DNA from: Paenibacillus sp. PastM-3
GTDB lineage: Bacteria; Bacillota; Bacilli; Paenibacillales; Paenibacillaceae
Direction: 5' to 3'
Assembly: GCF_029893965.1 (NCBI RefSeq)
Contig: NZ_JARXXP010000005.1
Coordinates: forward strand, 186,001-250,000
DNA: 64,000 nt
Shown: positions 36,359 to 45,060 of the stretch, one piece after another
How positions within the stretch are numbered: the stretch's first letter is position 1
How the letters are laid out: the number at the start of each line of letters is the position of its first letter
Program-made: the position numbers and the translations under genes
Notes under the pieces: generated by a model
Database searches by the model: none
What the model was told of the DNA's origin: nothing
Seen by the model: only the letters and a program-made list of their open reading frames with translations

Positions 36359-37167
36359 TATTTCTTCACTCCCAGCTCCGTAGTCCGCTTAACGGCTGCG
36401 AGTACGCTGCGCTGCAATCCGGCCGCGAAGTCACTGTTGTTGAGCTCGTACAAGCCGTGCATGCCGACTCCGCCCGGTGAATTGTTAATATCCAGCAGCT
36501 GCCGCGGATGCAAGCCGGTCTGCCGCAGCATGGTGACTGCGCCCAGCATGTTCTCCAGCGCGACATTCCACGCCTGCTCACGCGGCAGTCCGGCCAGTAC
36601 ACCGGCATCCACAAGGGACTCAATGAAATAATAGATATAGTTCGGTCCCGCTACACCGTAGCCGGTGAAGATATCAATATAGCCTTCGTCCAGATATTGA
36701 ACATTGCCGAAGCCGAGCAGGAAATCCTCTACTTGATCTCGGTCAGCATAGCTGTTCAAGGCCACGCCGCTATAGCCATAGCCTGTATCGGTCAAGGTGT
36801 TCGGAATGACCCGGACAATCGGGCGTTCTGCTCCAAAATAACCGCCAAGCTGCGCAATCGTCACCCCGGCTACAATCGAAACGATTGTAGCAGCAGGTGC
36901 AGCATGCTGCTGTACAAGCTCACCAAGTACAGCCAGATTATCCTGTGGACGAACGGCAATCACAATAATGGAGGCCGCAGACAGGCCATGCTCCTGTGAA
37001 CTGCCGGTATTTACTTTATACTTGTCACTCAGCAGCTGCAGACGCGCTTCGTTGACATCTGTTACACTGATCTCATCTGCCGACAGGGTGTTGTTGGCGA
37101 TACAGGCGCGGATCATGGCTTCCGCCATCTGTCCACCGCCGATAAAATGAATCTGCTTCTGTGCCAC
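36358..37167 (-). CDS. proC: Pyrroline-5-carboxylate reductase family protein
   Basis: 269 residues, GTG start. N-terminal Rossmann motif IHFIGGGQMAEAMIRA, then IVIAVRPQDNLAVLGEL, IVRVIPNTLTDTGYGYSGVA, and the C-terminal dimer domain with a conserved NNSPGGVGMHGLYEL (the usual form is SPGGTT). The family reduces cyclic imines such as P5C to proline with NAD(P)H. The GVGMHG variation in a normally GTT site, and its place in a transport/catabolic operon, suggest a specialised imine reductase rather than the housekeeping ProC (inference). Confidence 0.85.
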   Translation of the reverse strand: MAQKQIHFIGGGQMAEAMIRACIANNTLSADEISVTDVNEARLQLLSDKYKVNTGSSQEHGLSAASIIVIAVRPQDNLAVLGELVQQHAAPAATIVSIVAGVTIAQLGGYFGAERPIVRVIPNTLTDTGYGYSGVALNSYADRDQVEDFLLGFGNVQYLDEGYIDIFTGYGVAGPNYIYYFIESLVDAGVLAGLPREQAWNVALENMLGAVTMLRQTGLHPRQLLDINNSPGGVGMHGLYELNNSDFAAGLQRSVLAAVKRTTELGVKK

Positions 37168-37186
37168 TTACATCCACTTCCCTTTC

Positions 37187-38020
37187 TTAGTTGTTATCCC
37201 ATGCTTCCGGCAGGATGAAGCCGTCATATTTGTCCAGTCCCTTGATGTATTCTTCGAACTCTTTTGATTCATAGGCAGCCTTCAGATCCTTGGCCCACTG
37301 GGTGTTTTCATCCTTTTTGTTGATCGACACGATAATTCTGTGCTGCATAGGTGTGTTCTCGATTTTCAGCGCATCTGTAATTTTTCTGTCCGGCGAGTTA
37401 GCAATGTAGTTACCGTTAACCACACCGTAGTCCACGTCCTGCAGGGAAACCAGGATCTGTGCCGGGTCGAGGACTTTGATATCGATATTGAATTTGTCCG
37501 GCTCCATGCTGTTGATGTTGAAATCGGCAACACCGGCGCCTTCCTTGATTTTGATCCAGCCCAGCTCTTCCAGAATCCGCAGCGCGCGTTCCTGGTTAAC
37601 CGGGTCATTCGGAACAGCTACAGTTGTACCGTCCTTTACATCATCCAGCGTCGTGTGATTTACGGAATATAGGCCTTGCGGAGCTCCAGGAACATAAGCA
37701 ATTCCTGTCATGTCTGCACCGATTTCTTCATTAATAGCTTCCATGTAAGCTGTACTCTGGAAAACACTTGCATCAATTGAGCCTTCCTTCATTGCCGGGT
37801 TAACCTGCATGTTCTGCGAGAAGGTTTTGATATCTACCTTGTAGCCCTGCTCCTCCAGAATTGGCAGAATCGACTGGCGGAACTGCTCTTCATAGGTTCC
37901 CACACCGAATCCGACGGTGATTTCCTTCTTGTCTTCTCCTGCGCTCTCCGCTTCCTTATTGCCGCAGGCTGTCAGCACCGCCATAACCCCGATTAACATA
38001 ACCAATAATAATTTCTTCAT
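37187..38020 (-). CDS. metQ: MetQ/NlpA-type substrate-binding lipoprotein
   Basis: 277 residues from ATG 38020; an ATG three codons upstream sits too close to GGAG. Lipobox LTAC. NlpA motifs: KEITVGFGVGTYEEQFRQSI, FSQNMQVNPAMKEGSIDASV, YSVNHTTLDDVKDGTTVAVP, NDPVNQERALRILEELGWI, and VVNGNYIANSP. It delivers methionine or a related amino-acid derivative to MetI/MetN. It is separated from metNI by the UroD-like gene in the same operon. Confidence 0.9.
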   Translation of the reverse strand: MKKLLLVMLIGVMAVLTACGNKEAESAGEDKKEITVGFGVGTYEEQFRQSILPILEEQGYKVDIKTFSQNMQVNPAMKEGSIDASVFQSTAYMEAINEEIGADMTGIAYVPGAPQGLYSVNHTTLDDVKDGTTVAVPNDPVNQERALRILEELGWIKIKEGAGVADFNINSMEPDKFNIDIKVLDPAQILVSLQDVDYGVVNGNYIANSPDRKITDALKIENTPMQHRIIVSINKKDENTQWAKDLKAAYESKEFEEYIKGLDKYDGFILPEAWDNN

Positions 38021-38032
38021 TACCTTCATCTC

Positions 38033-39052
38033 CTATTCCAATACTATGTTTTTAAATTGTACTAACGCCTCATCTTTTACGTTCAGGGGGATCGCACAGT
38101 TGGGCGAGAGAATAAACGGCTGGTCCTGCATGAAAGTCAAAGCATCTTTAGCCTGCTGCCTGATCTGCGCAATATCGTTCACGGCGAACAGGCCATGATC
38201 GACTCCGCCTACTTTGGTTGCTTTCAGGTTGGCTCCAAGACCCGGATTGCCTTCGGCAACGGTATCCCAGCTGATTCCGTCAATCCGGTAATCATTAAAT
38301 TTCTCCGGCTGCGAATAGGCTCCGCAGGTATGCAGGATGTTTTTGCCGTAGCTGGCGGCTTCCAAGACGATAGAATCATATGGTCTGGACAGCTCATCGA
38401 AGATCGCTTCATCGAACAAACCCGGATGCGCTGTACCAGTCACTGCGTAGAACAAGCCGTCGGAACCTGCGTGCTGCAGCTCTTTTACATAATCGGCCAG
38501 GGTTAGCGAAATCACATGCAGCGCATGATGTGCTGCGGCCCGGTGCTCCTTGAACAGCGATTCCAGTGTCACAGGCTGCTCAATGCCAAATACCGTTTTG
38601 GTGACATAAGCGGAGCGCCCTACGATAAACAGCAGTACCGTCAGCGGTGAGAATATGGTCTGAATCAGCGGGGTGTCAGGCAGTCCCTGGCGGATCTGCT
38701 TAACGGCCTCCAAGTGCTCCTGGAAAACAGCAGTGTCCGCCGCTTTCTTTACTTCAAGCTCCCACAGGTTCTCTGCCGCCGGAATTACCGTTGTCTTTTG
38801 CCGCGGAAATACCGTCTGATAATCTGCAAAATCATACTGATTGCCCCAGGCTTCAGCCAGATAGGTCGCTCTCGGATTGATTTTGACCCAGTCCCAATCA
38901 TATTGCTTGGTGAAGGAAATGGTCGTTGCCGCCAAATCCTCTGCTGTCTGTTCCTTGTCGATAAAATGGCGCCATCCGCTGACAATCGGACGATCTGCCC
39001 GCTCTCCGGATAATAAGGCTCTGAAACGGTCCTGCTTACTCCAATTACTCAT
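38033..39052 (-). CDS. UroD-superfamily protein with methyltransferase-type zinc motif
   Basis: 339 residues. TIM-barrel uroporphyrinogen-decarboxylase superfamily: RFRALLSGERADRPIVSGWR at the start, YDWDWVKINPRATYLAEAWG, SDGLFYAVTGTAHP. It carries H241-x-C243 (NILHTCGAY) and C319 (FILSPNCAIP), the HxC...C zinc site of MtaA/MtbA-like methyltransferases that activate a thiol. It is therefore more likely a methyl- or alkyl-transferase than a haem enzyme. Placed between metI and metQ with a ribosome site GGAGG. The acceptor and donor are unknown; no corrinoid protein is encoded nearby. Confidence 0.8.
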   Translation of the reverse strand: MSNWSKQDRFRALLSGERADRPIVSGWRHFIDKEQTAEDLAATTISFTKQYDWDWVKINPRATYLAEAWGNQYDFADYQTVFPRQKTTVIPAAENLWELEVKKAADTAVFQEHLEAVKQIRQGLPDTPLIQTIFSPLTVLLFIVGRSAYVTKTVFGIEQPVTLESLFKEHRAAAHHALHVISLTLADYVKELQHAGSDGLFYAVTGTAHPGLFDEAIFDELSRPYDSIVLEAASYGKNILHTCGAYSQPEKFNDYRIDGISWDTVAEGNPGLGANLKATKVGGVDHGLFAVNDIAQIRQQAKDALTFMQDQPFILSPNCAIPLNVKDEALVQFKNIVLE

Positions 39053-39082
39053 CTGCCGGCTACCTCCAAGTATACGTAGTGT

Positions 39083-39742
39083 TTAGTGACGGCGAATTTT
39101 GCGCGCCAGCGTGTTGCCTAAAGATTGAATGCCCTGTACCAGAATGATAAGGATAATAACTGTGGCTACCACCACTACTGTGTCAAACCGCTGGTACCCG
39201 TAGACGATGGCCAAATCGCCGACCCCGCCGCCGCCGACTGTTCCGGCCATTGCCGTTGCCCCGATCAGACCGATCGTTGCCGTCGTTAAAGACAGAATCA
39301 AGGATGCGAAGGCCTCGGGCAGCATGAAGTGCCAGATTACCTGAAACGGGGTAGAGCCCATGGACTCGGCAGCTTCGAGAATTCCCGGGTTCACTTCAAG
39401 CAGAGAGTTTTCAACCAACCGCCCGATGTAAGGAGCAATATAGATGATCAGCGGTACAATCGCAGCGGCTGTCCCAATTGAAGTATGAACAATTGCTCTT
39501 GTTAGCGGAATAATAGCCACCAGCAGGATGATAAAGGGCAGCGAACGTACAATATTGATGATCGGATTAAGGATGGTATAGGCTGCCTTGTTCTCCAATA
39601 TACCGCCCGGACGGGTGATTACCAGCAAGATCCCGATGGGAATTCCGAGCAGGGAACCGAAGAACAGGGACACACCCACCATTTGTACAGTTTCAATAAA
39701 AGCCGTTAAAAACTGCTCACCGGTTACTGTGGTCGAGAACAT
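39083..39742 (-). CDS. metI: Methionine-type ABC transporter permease
   Basis: 219 residues with five to six membrane segments. Characteristic MetI sequences: GIPIGILLVITRPGGILENK, NIVRSLPFIILLVAIIPLTR, and the ATPase-contact loop EAAESMGSTPFQVIWHFMLP. Overlaps the end of metN by 26 bases. Pairs with MetN and MetQ to import methionine-like compounds. Confidence 0.92.
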   Translation of the reverse strand: MFSTTVTGEQFLTAFIETVQMVGVSLFFGSLLGIPIGILLVITRPGGILENKAAYTILNPIINIVRSLPFIILLVAIIPLTRAIVHTSIGTAAAIVPLIIYIAPYIGRLVENSLLEVNPGILEAAESMGSTPFQVIWHFMLPEAFASLILSLTTATIGLIGATAMAGTVGGGGVGDLAIVYGYQRFDTVVVVATVIILIILVQGIQSLGNTLARKIRRH

Positions 39743-40760
39743 AAGCTTCCACCTCCTCTACGCTGACTCCATTGTTTTTCAGAAAAGCTACGGCCTTATT
39801 AATCTCAGCACCGTCGCCGTCAAGTTGAACAATCACGGTTCCTAGTGTCGTTTCCTGGATCTCCGTTGTATTCGCGAATAGAATGTTGACCTTTACCTCG
39901 TTCGTACGAATCATCTCATAGAGCAGCGGCTCAGTGGTGGATGCTCCGACAAAATTCAGCTTGCAGATCCGGCTGCCAAGCCCGGTTGTTATTGATTTTT
40001 GCACACTAGGGGTTATGGAGTTTTGAATGACGGTTTTCACAAAATTCTGCGTAGTCGGATGCTGCGGATGCCCGAACACATCGAGTACGCTGCCTTGCTC
40101 GATGATGCGCCCCTCCTCCATCACAGCCACCTTGTTGCAAATCTCCTGGATGACCGACATTTCATGTGTAATGATCATCACAGTGATTTTGTATTCTGCA
40201 TTGACCCGCTTCAGCAGCTGCAGAATCGAACGGGTGGTTTGCGGGTCCAGGGCAGAGGTTGCTTCATCACAGAGGAGAATGGATGGATTGGAAGCAAGCG
40301 CTCTGGCAATCCCGACCCGCTGCTTCTGCCCGCCGGACAGTTCATTCGGATAGCTTCCGGCCTTGTCACTTAGTCCAACGAAAGCCAGCAGCTCCGTTAC
40401 ACGCTTACGGATTTCTTCTTTGCTCTTTTTCAGCAGGACAAGCGGGATCGCTACGTTATCAAATACCTTCTTGGATTCCAGCAGGTTGAAATGCTGAAAG
40501 ATCATGCCGATATTCTTCTTGGCTGCACGCAGCTCTTTGACGCTGTAAGCTCCAAGATCATGTCCATCGACCAGCACCTGGCCTTCAGTTGGCCGCTCCA
40601 GGTAATTGACCAAGCGGATTAATGTACTTTTCCCGGCACCGCTGTAGCCGATAACGCCGAAGATGTCGCCCTTTTCAACCTTCAGGCTGACCCCCTTCAG
40701 GGCATCAATCGTGATCCCTTTCCGGGTGAATGTTTTGTGGACATTTTTTAATTCAATCAT
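39717..40760 (-). CDS. metN: Methionine-type ABC transporter ATPase with NIL domain
   Basis: About 347 residues from ATG 40760 (GGGGG seven bases ahead). Walker A IGYSGAGKST, signature LSGGQKQRVGIARAL, Walker B ILLCDEATSALDP, switch IITHEMSV. The C-terminal NIL/ACT-like regulatory domain (about 260-345: ICKLNFVGASTTEPLLYEMI) senses substrate in MetN and causes trans-inhibition. First transporter gene of the operon, 13 bp after the M20 gene. Confidence 0.92.
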   Translation of the reverse strand: MIELKNVHKTFTRKGITIDALKGVSLKVEKGDIFGVIGYSGAGKSTLIRLVNYLERPTEGQVLVDGHDLGAYSVKELRAAKKNIGMIFQHFNLLESKKVFDNVAIPLVLLKKSKEEIRKRVTELLAFVGLSDKAGSYPNELSGGQKQRVGIARALASNPSILLCDEATSALDPQTTRSILQLLKRVNAEYKITVMIITHEMSVIQEICNKVAVMEEGRIIEQGSVLDVFGHPQHPTTQNFVKTVIQNSITPSVQKSITTGLGSRICKLNFVGASTTEPLLYEMIRTNEVKVNILFANTTEIQETTLGTVIVQLDGDGAEINKAVAFLKNNGVSVEEVEAYVLDHSNR

Positions 40761-40772
40761 GTTCATTCCCCC

Positions 40773-41927
40773 TTATGCTTGCAGCTTCTCCAGTGCCTGT
40801 TCGGCCAACGCTGCAAAATATTTAGCTGCAGGCAGGATTGCCGCCTCATCTACATCAAACTGCGGGTGATGCAATGCGTAGCCCGGTCCGGCTCCGATAT
40901 TTACGAACGCCCCGGGAATTTGCTGCAGATACAGTGCGAAATCCTCTCCGCCCATCTGCAGCGGAATATCCTCGACCTTGTATCCTGCATTCGACGCGAC
41001 CTGTTTCGTAAAATCAGCCCATTCTCCATGATTCACCGTTGCCGGCGGCCCCGGATACCAGAGCAATTTCGCCTCAGCGCCGGCTGCTGCCGCAATGCCT
41101 TCGATGATACGGGTCATCTGGAGCGGAATTTCACGGCGGATCTCCTCATTGTAAGTCCGGACTGTACCTTCCAGCTCAACCAGCTCCGGAATCACGTTCC
41201 AGGTGAAGCCACCGTTAATTCTCGTCACGCTTAACACAACCGGCTCAATTGCACTGCTCTGGCGGCTTACCACCGTCTGCAGCATCGTAATCATTTGCGC
41301 CGCAGTGACAATCGTGTCCACCCCTTTTTCAGGAGTAGCCGCATGGGCGCCGACACCTTTTACCTTAATTTCAAACCGGTCTACGCCTGCTGTCAAAGCT
41401 CCTGACCTTGTTCCAAAGGTTCCTGTAGGCAGCTCCGGTGAATTATGTAATCCGAATATGGCAGCTACGTCATTCAGACCTCCGGATGCCAGTACACTTT
41501 CCGCCCCGTGCCCTGTCTCCTCCGCAGGCTGAAACAAGATTCTGACCCGTCCCGGCAATTCATTCTCACGGACTTTCAGCAGCAGTGCAGCCCCTAATAT
41601 AACAGCAGTGTGAAAGTCATGGCCGCAGGCATGCATTTTCCCCGGTATTGCTGAAGCGTAAGGCAAGCCTGTCTGCTCCTCGATCGGCAGCGCATCAATA
41701 TCACAGCGTATAGCAACTATCGGCCCGTCGCCTTGTCCGATTTCGGCAATCAGTCCGGTTGCTAGAGGCAGATCTAAAATATGTATGTGAGCATCTGCCA
41801 GCCATGTCCGCAGCTTCTCAGTGGTTCTGAACTCTTCATAGGACAGCTCAGGCTCCCGGTGCAGATTTCTCCGTACCCCAATTAACTCTCCCTCCAGCTC
41901 ATGATCATTCTTATACGTCAGCTTCAT
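40773..41927 (-). CDS. M20 family amidohydrolase (N-acyl amino acid hydrolase)
   Basis: 384 residues, no signal. Motifs: NLHREPELSYEEF, IVAIRCDIDALPIEE, KMHACGHDFHTAV (Cys and His metal ligands), FQPAEETGHGAESV (EE pair), FGLHNSPELPTG, QMGGEDFALYLQ. This is the HipO/AmaA/YxeP class that cleaves N-acyl amino acids in the cytoplasm. Next to a MetNIQ importer it probably deacylates the imported compound (inference). Confidence 0.9.
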   Translation of the reverse strand: MKLTYKNDHELEGELIGVRRNLHREPELSYEEFRTTEKLRTWLADAHIHILDLPLATGLIAEIGQGDGPIVAIRCDIDALPIEEQTGLPYASAIPGKMHACGHDFHTAVILGAALLLKVRENELPGRVRILFQPAEETGHGAESVLASGGLNDVAAIFGLHNSPELPTGTFGTRSGALTAGVDRFEIKVKGVGAHAATPEKGVDTIVTAAQMITMLQTVVSRQSSAIEPVVLSVTRINGGFTWNVIPELVELEGTVRTYNEEIRREIPLQMTRIIEGIAAAAGAEAKLLWYPGPPATVNHGEWADFTKQVASNAGYKVEDIPLQMGGEDFALYLQQIPGAFVNIGAGPGYALHHPQFDVDEAAILPAAKYFAALAEQALEKLQA

Positions 41928-41960
41928 AGGTTCATAACTCCCCTTTCCGTTGGCAAAAGC

Positions 41961-42632
41961 TTATGGATTGACCTCAGCTTCAATCCCGCTCATCCGTTCA
42001 AGTGCCGTAGCCAGACTGTTCAAAATATGTTCCCGCATTGCTTGCTCTGCGCCGTCTTCATTTCTGTCCGCGATCATCTGCAGGATGTCATTATGCTCTT
42101 CATCCGCCTGCGTATTCCAGTCTCCGTGCAGGGAGACATAACGGCAATAACGGAGCGAACGGTCTCTAAGCTGGTTCAGCACCTTCTCAAAGGTCATAAG
42201 CCCGCTTATTTCCGACAGATAATCATGAAATTCAAAGCCGTAGGAGACAAAGTCCTGTTTCTCGCCGAGCTGAAAGGATTGCTTGATATGTGTCATCATC
42301 ACGGTCAGCTGCTGAATATCTTTATCGGTAGCATTCCTCGCTGCACTTCTGGCAATATGCCCTTCGAGCATGCTGCGAATCTGAAAAATCTCCTCAACCT
42401 CTTTAAGCGATAACGGAGCCACCTTCAACCTGCCGTTGGGCTGGCGGACGAGAAAATCCTCATTCTCCAGTCTCTGGATCGCTTCACGAAGCGGAGTCCG
42501 GCTGACTCCCAGCATTGCCGCCAGGCTTTCTTCATTAACCGCTTGGCCCGGCTCCAGCTCATTGTTAATGATTTTTTGCTTTAAGGCATAGTAGGTATTA
42601 TCCTTTGACAGCCTTCGTGACCGTAGCTCCAT
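41961..42632 (-). CDS. GntR-family regulator with FCD ligand domain
   Basis: 223 residues. N-terminal winged helix: YALKQKIINNELEPGQAVNE, ESLAAMLGVSRTPLREAIQR, VRQPNGRLKVAPLS. C-terminal FCD domain with the expected acidic/His metal residues (IRSMLEGHIARSAARNATDK, FHDYLSEISG, EHNDILQMIADRNEDGAEQA, MREHI). First gene of the eight-gene operon (33 bp to the M20 gene); it probably represses its own operon through the palindrome at 42687-42704. Confidence 0.9.
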   Translation of the reverse strand: MELRSRRLSKDNTYYALKQKIINNELEPGQAVNEESLAAMLGVSRTPLREAIQRLENEDFLVRQPNGRLKVAPLSLKEVEEIFQIRSMLEGHIARSAARNATDKDIQQLTVMMTHIKQSFQLGEKQDFVSYGFEFHDYLSEISGLMTFEKVLNQLRDRSLRYCRYVSLHGDWNTQADEEHNDILQMIADRNEDGAEQAMREHILNSLATALERMSGIEAEVNP

Positions 42633-42686
42633 ACCTCTGATGCTCCCCTGTATGAGAATTTACTTGATATCATTAAATATAATTGT

Positions 42687-42704
42687 ATAATTGTATACAA
42701 TTAT
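42687..42704. promoter_or_regulatory. GntR/FCD operator palindrome
   Basis: Perfect 18-bp palindrome ATAATTGTATACAATTAT, core TTGTATACAA, 55 bp before the GntR start. An overlapping extra half-site (AATTGTATAATTGTATAC) lies just before it. Fits the FadR/FCD subfamily consensus (TNGTNNACNA). Confidence 0.8.
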
Positions 42705-42847
42705 CATTTTAGTACTTTAACGGAGTAAGTGCCTGCTCGTTTGGAAACTTTTTTCTTCTTTCAAGCTTTTTTTCATACTATAAACCTATTATTCACACTA
42801 GTCAAGTATGATTTATAGGTGATAGCAAAGAGTCGCTCTTTAAGCAT

Positions 42848-42881
42848 ACAAAAAAAGCCTCTGTCCGCCAACGACAGAAGC
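42848..42881 (-). terminator. Intrinsic terminator
   Basis: GCTTCTGTC pairs with GACAGAGGC (42873-42881 with 42857-42865), followed by TTTTTTTGT on the minus strand. It closes the small membrane protein gene upstream. Confidence 0.85.
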
Positions 42882-42928
42882 CCAGTCTTCTACTTCATTC
42901 ACCATCTCACAACGACATGATGTAGATC

Positions 42929-43288
42929 CTAAACCTTGAACAGCACAATGATCTCCGTCAGCAGCACCAGACCGGCTGCGGATACACCGAACGAGTTGAT
43001 CAGCGTCAACGCCTCCGGATAGCTTTCTTTACGGAATTGGGAGCACAATGAAACAGTCCACAGAACGGTGAAAAAAAGCCCCGCCGAACCGCATCCCTGC
43101 TCTGCCAAAGCACGTCTTCTGCGCTTAAAGAAGGAGCCCAGTCCCGCAAAGGTGAACAGCATATAAATGACAAGCTCAGCAGTTGAAATGACGATAATCT
43201 CTCCGGCCGAAAAAAGATGCATCAAAGCGTACTGAATGCTCAATCCCATAAACACAAGCAGGTTAAAGGAAGCTTTGCTTAAGCTCAA
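42929..43288 (-). CDS. Small integral membrane protein, unknown function
   Basis: 119 residues from TTG 43288 with GGAGGAATA upstream. Four hydrophobic helices (SFNLLVFMGLSIQYALMHLF; IVISTAELVIYMLFTFAGLG; AGLFFTVLWTVSLC; SAAGLVLLTEIIVLF) separated by a basic loop FKRRRRALAEQ. No family recognised. Monocistronic. Confidence 0.65.
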   Translation of the reverse strand: MSLSKASFNLLVFMGLSIQYALMHLFSAGEIIVISTAELVIYMLFTFAGLGSFFKRRRRALAEQGCGSAGLFFTVLWTVSLCSQFRKESYPEALTLINSFGVSAAGLVLLTEIIVLFKV

Positions 43289-43373
43289 GTCCTATTCCTC
43301 CATTTGCGTATTAATGTAGCAGCATTTAGATAACGCTTACATTATAATTGCAAACGGTTTCCTTTTCTGTGAT

Positions 43374-44378
43374 TTATGATTCTTGACGCATACCTGTAGA
43401 AGCAGATTTCCTTATAGCATCCATAAGATGGTGTAGCCGCAAGGCTTGGGCGAAATCAGGCAGCTCTATCCCCTTTTCCCCTCCTAAACGCTGCGCAAAC
43501 AATGCGTAGAGACCGGCAACATTATGTCCTGGGCCCGGGGATACATGCTGTATTTTTGAGCTATACTCTTCCGGTGTTTGCAGTAGCACGACCTCGCCGG
43601 AGGAACGGGCAATTTGCAGCTTCAGCCGGTCCATCTGGAACATTAGCTGATCCTGCGGAGTAATAACCAATTCCCCGCTGCTTCCGATAATCCGAAGCGT
43701 AAACCCTGGCGAACCTGCATTGACGAACTGGGCTGAAACGAGTGCATCCTGCGCCAGCCTGCCATGAACCAGCACATGATCCGGTGCATTTGCGCTCAGC
43801 GTCTCACCTGTCTCAAGCACGCGTACATGCGGGTATTGTGTCGCCAATGTGCCGGTGACCTCAACAAACGGCGCTACCATATATTCAATTGCATCCAGGA
43901 CATGCGCCGCCCCGATGGTCAGCTGATCAGCCCCGTTAGCTTCATCCAGCAAATAGACATGCGCCTGGTCTACCGTCCCGTCCGATGTCGGAAATACAGG
44001 CAGAGTAACGATTGCATTCACAGCCAGTACGCGACCAATCTCGCCTTGAGCAACTAAGTCCCGAATGTAGCGGACCGCAGGATTGCCCCTTGCCTGCAGC
44101 CCGGCTACATGCTTAACACCCCGATCTTCCGCAAGTGCAAGCAGTGCCTGCGCCTCATCAGTATTCCGGGCCAGCGGCCATTCACTGTACACATGCTTGC
44201 CGGCCTTCATCGCTTCCCGCAGCAGCTGATCATGCGCCGGTACCTTTACAGTTACCGCTACAATATCAATTTCCGGTTGTCCGGCCATCTCTTCAATACT
44301 TGTATAGTATGAATCTATAGCGTGCAGCTCAGCCGCCGCACGCGCAGTTTCCGGCTGTGTTCCTGCTACAGCCCTGAC
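43374..44378 (-). pseudogene. Gfo/Idh/MocA oxidoreductase lacking its NAD-binding N-terminus
   Basis: Coding similarity starts at VAGTQPETARAAAELHAID, just after where the Rossmann GxGxxG segment should be, and runs intact to the stop: IDIVAVTVKVPAHDQLLREA, KHVYSEWPLARNTDEAQALL (the EKP-like motif appears as EWP), VAGLQARGNPAVRYIRDLV. Upstream of about 44378 the same strand reads antisense of a HxlR gene. About 30-35 N-terminal residues and the promoter are gone. A longer reading from 44438 gives a non-homologous, Ser-rich start and is rejected. Confidence 0.75.
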
Positions 44379-44604
44379 CCAAAAAATGCTTACCCAGCAG
44401 CTAAAAGAGCTTGAAGCAGACGGGCTTATTCTCCGCACCGTTTTCCTGGAGGTGCCGCCAAAGGTTGTCTACGAGCTGACTGAAAGCGGCAGGTCCCTGC
44501 AGACGGTTCTCGATCCGCTTTGTGAATGGGGCAAACGGTTCGTTAATGCTATCCATCAGGACAGTAGCACAGATAGTGAGCCTGATCAGGGTAAACAGCA
44601 ATAA
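44377..44604 (+). pseudogene. HxlR-family regulator lacking its N-terminus
   Basis: Reads TQKMLTQQLKELEADGLILR, TVFLEVPPKVVYELTESGRS, LQTVLDPLCEWGKRF: the second half of the HxlR winged helix. The first helix-turn-helix part and the start region are absent; sequence upstream of 44377 belongs to the oppositely directed oxidoreductase. The two genes were divergent, and one deletion removed both 5' ends and the shared promoter. Confidence 0.8.
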
Positions 44605-44628
44605 TTCCTCATGCGATTCCCAATCCTT

Positions 44629-45012
44629 TTATCCTAAGGCAACTCCAGCACTGCTGAGCAGCATTAATATCGAAACCGGTGCCCAGATTCTTCGTTCCCG
44701 GACGCTTTTGGTAATAAGATTTAGAACAGAAGCTATCACGGAAAAAGCAACCACGAACCAGACCGCCACATCCGCAAACTCCCGCCAGCCGGGCAAAAGC
44801 ATCTCCGCTTTACTCAGAACAATTAGCGCAAGCAGAGCCAGAATGACGATCTGCACCAGGCATGCCACACGCATAGGAGCCGGAAGCCTGCCGGTAAATT
44901 TCCCGCCCATCGCATACTCTCCCCAGGGCATACCTGCTGCTAGTGCTGCCTGAAACAGAATGACTATGAAGATCAGGACCAAAAAGACAGTTGCTGCTAG
45001 TGACAGTGTCAT
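44629..45012 (-). CDS. Integral membrane protein, unknown function
   Basis: 127 residues, four helices. Conserved-looking loop AALAAGMPWGEYAMGGKFTG, then RLPAPMRVACLVQIVILALL. Proteins with this MPWGEYAMGG motif are widespread conserved hypotheticals. ATG with GAGGCAACA upstream. Confidence 0.7.
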   Translation of the reverse strand: MTLSLAATVFLVLIFIVILFQAALAAGMPWGEYAMGGKFTGRLPAPMRVACLVQIVILALLALIVLSKAEMLLPGWREFADVAVWFVVAFSVIASVLNLITKSVRERRIWAPVSILMLLSSAGVALG

Positions 45013-45060
45013 TGTTGTTGCCTCACTTTCTGGATGGGTTTGTTAGTGTGTACGAATAGT

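Noticed and set aside
42633..42930. SAM (S-box) riboswitch or T-box before the Met-type operon
   Set aside because: No leader with those conserved cores is seen; a GntR operator occupies the promoter region.
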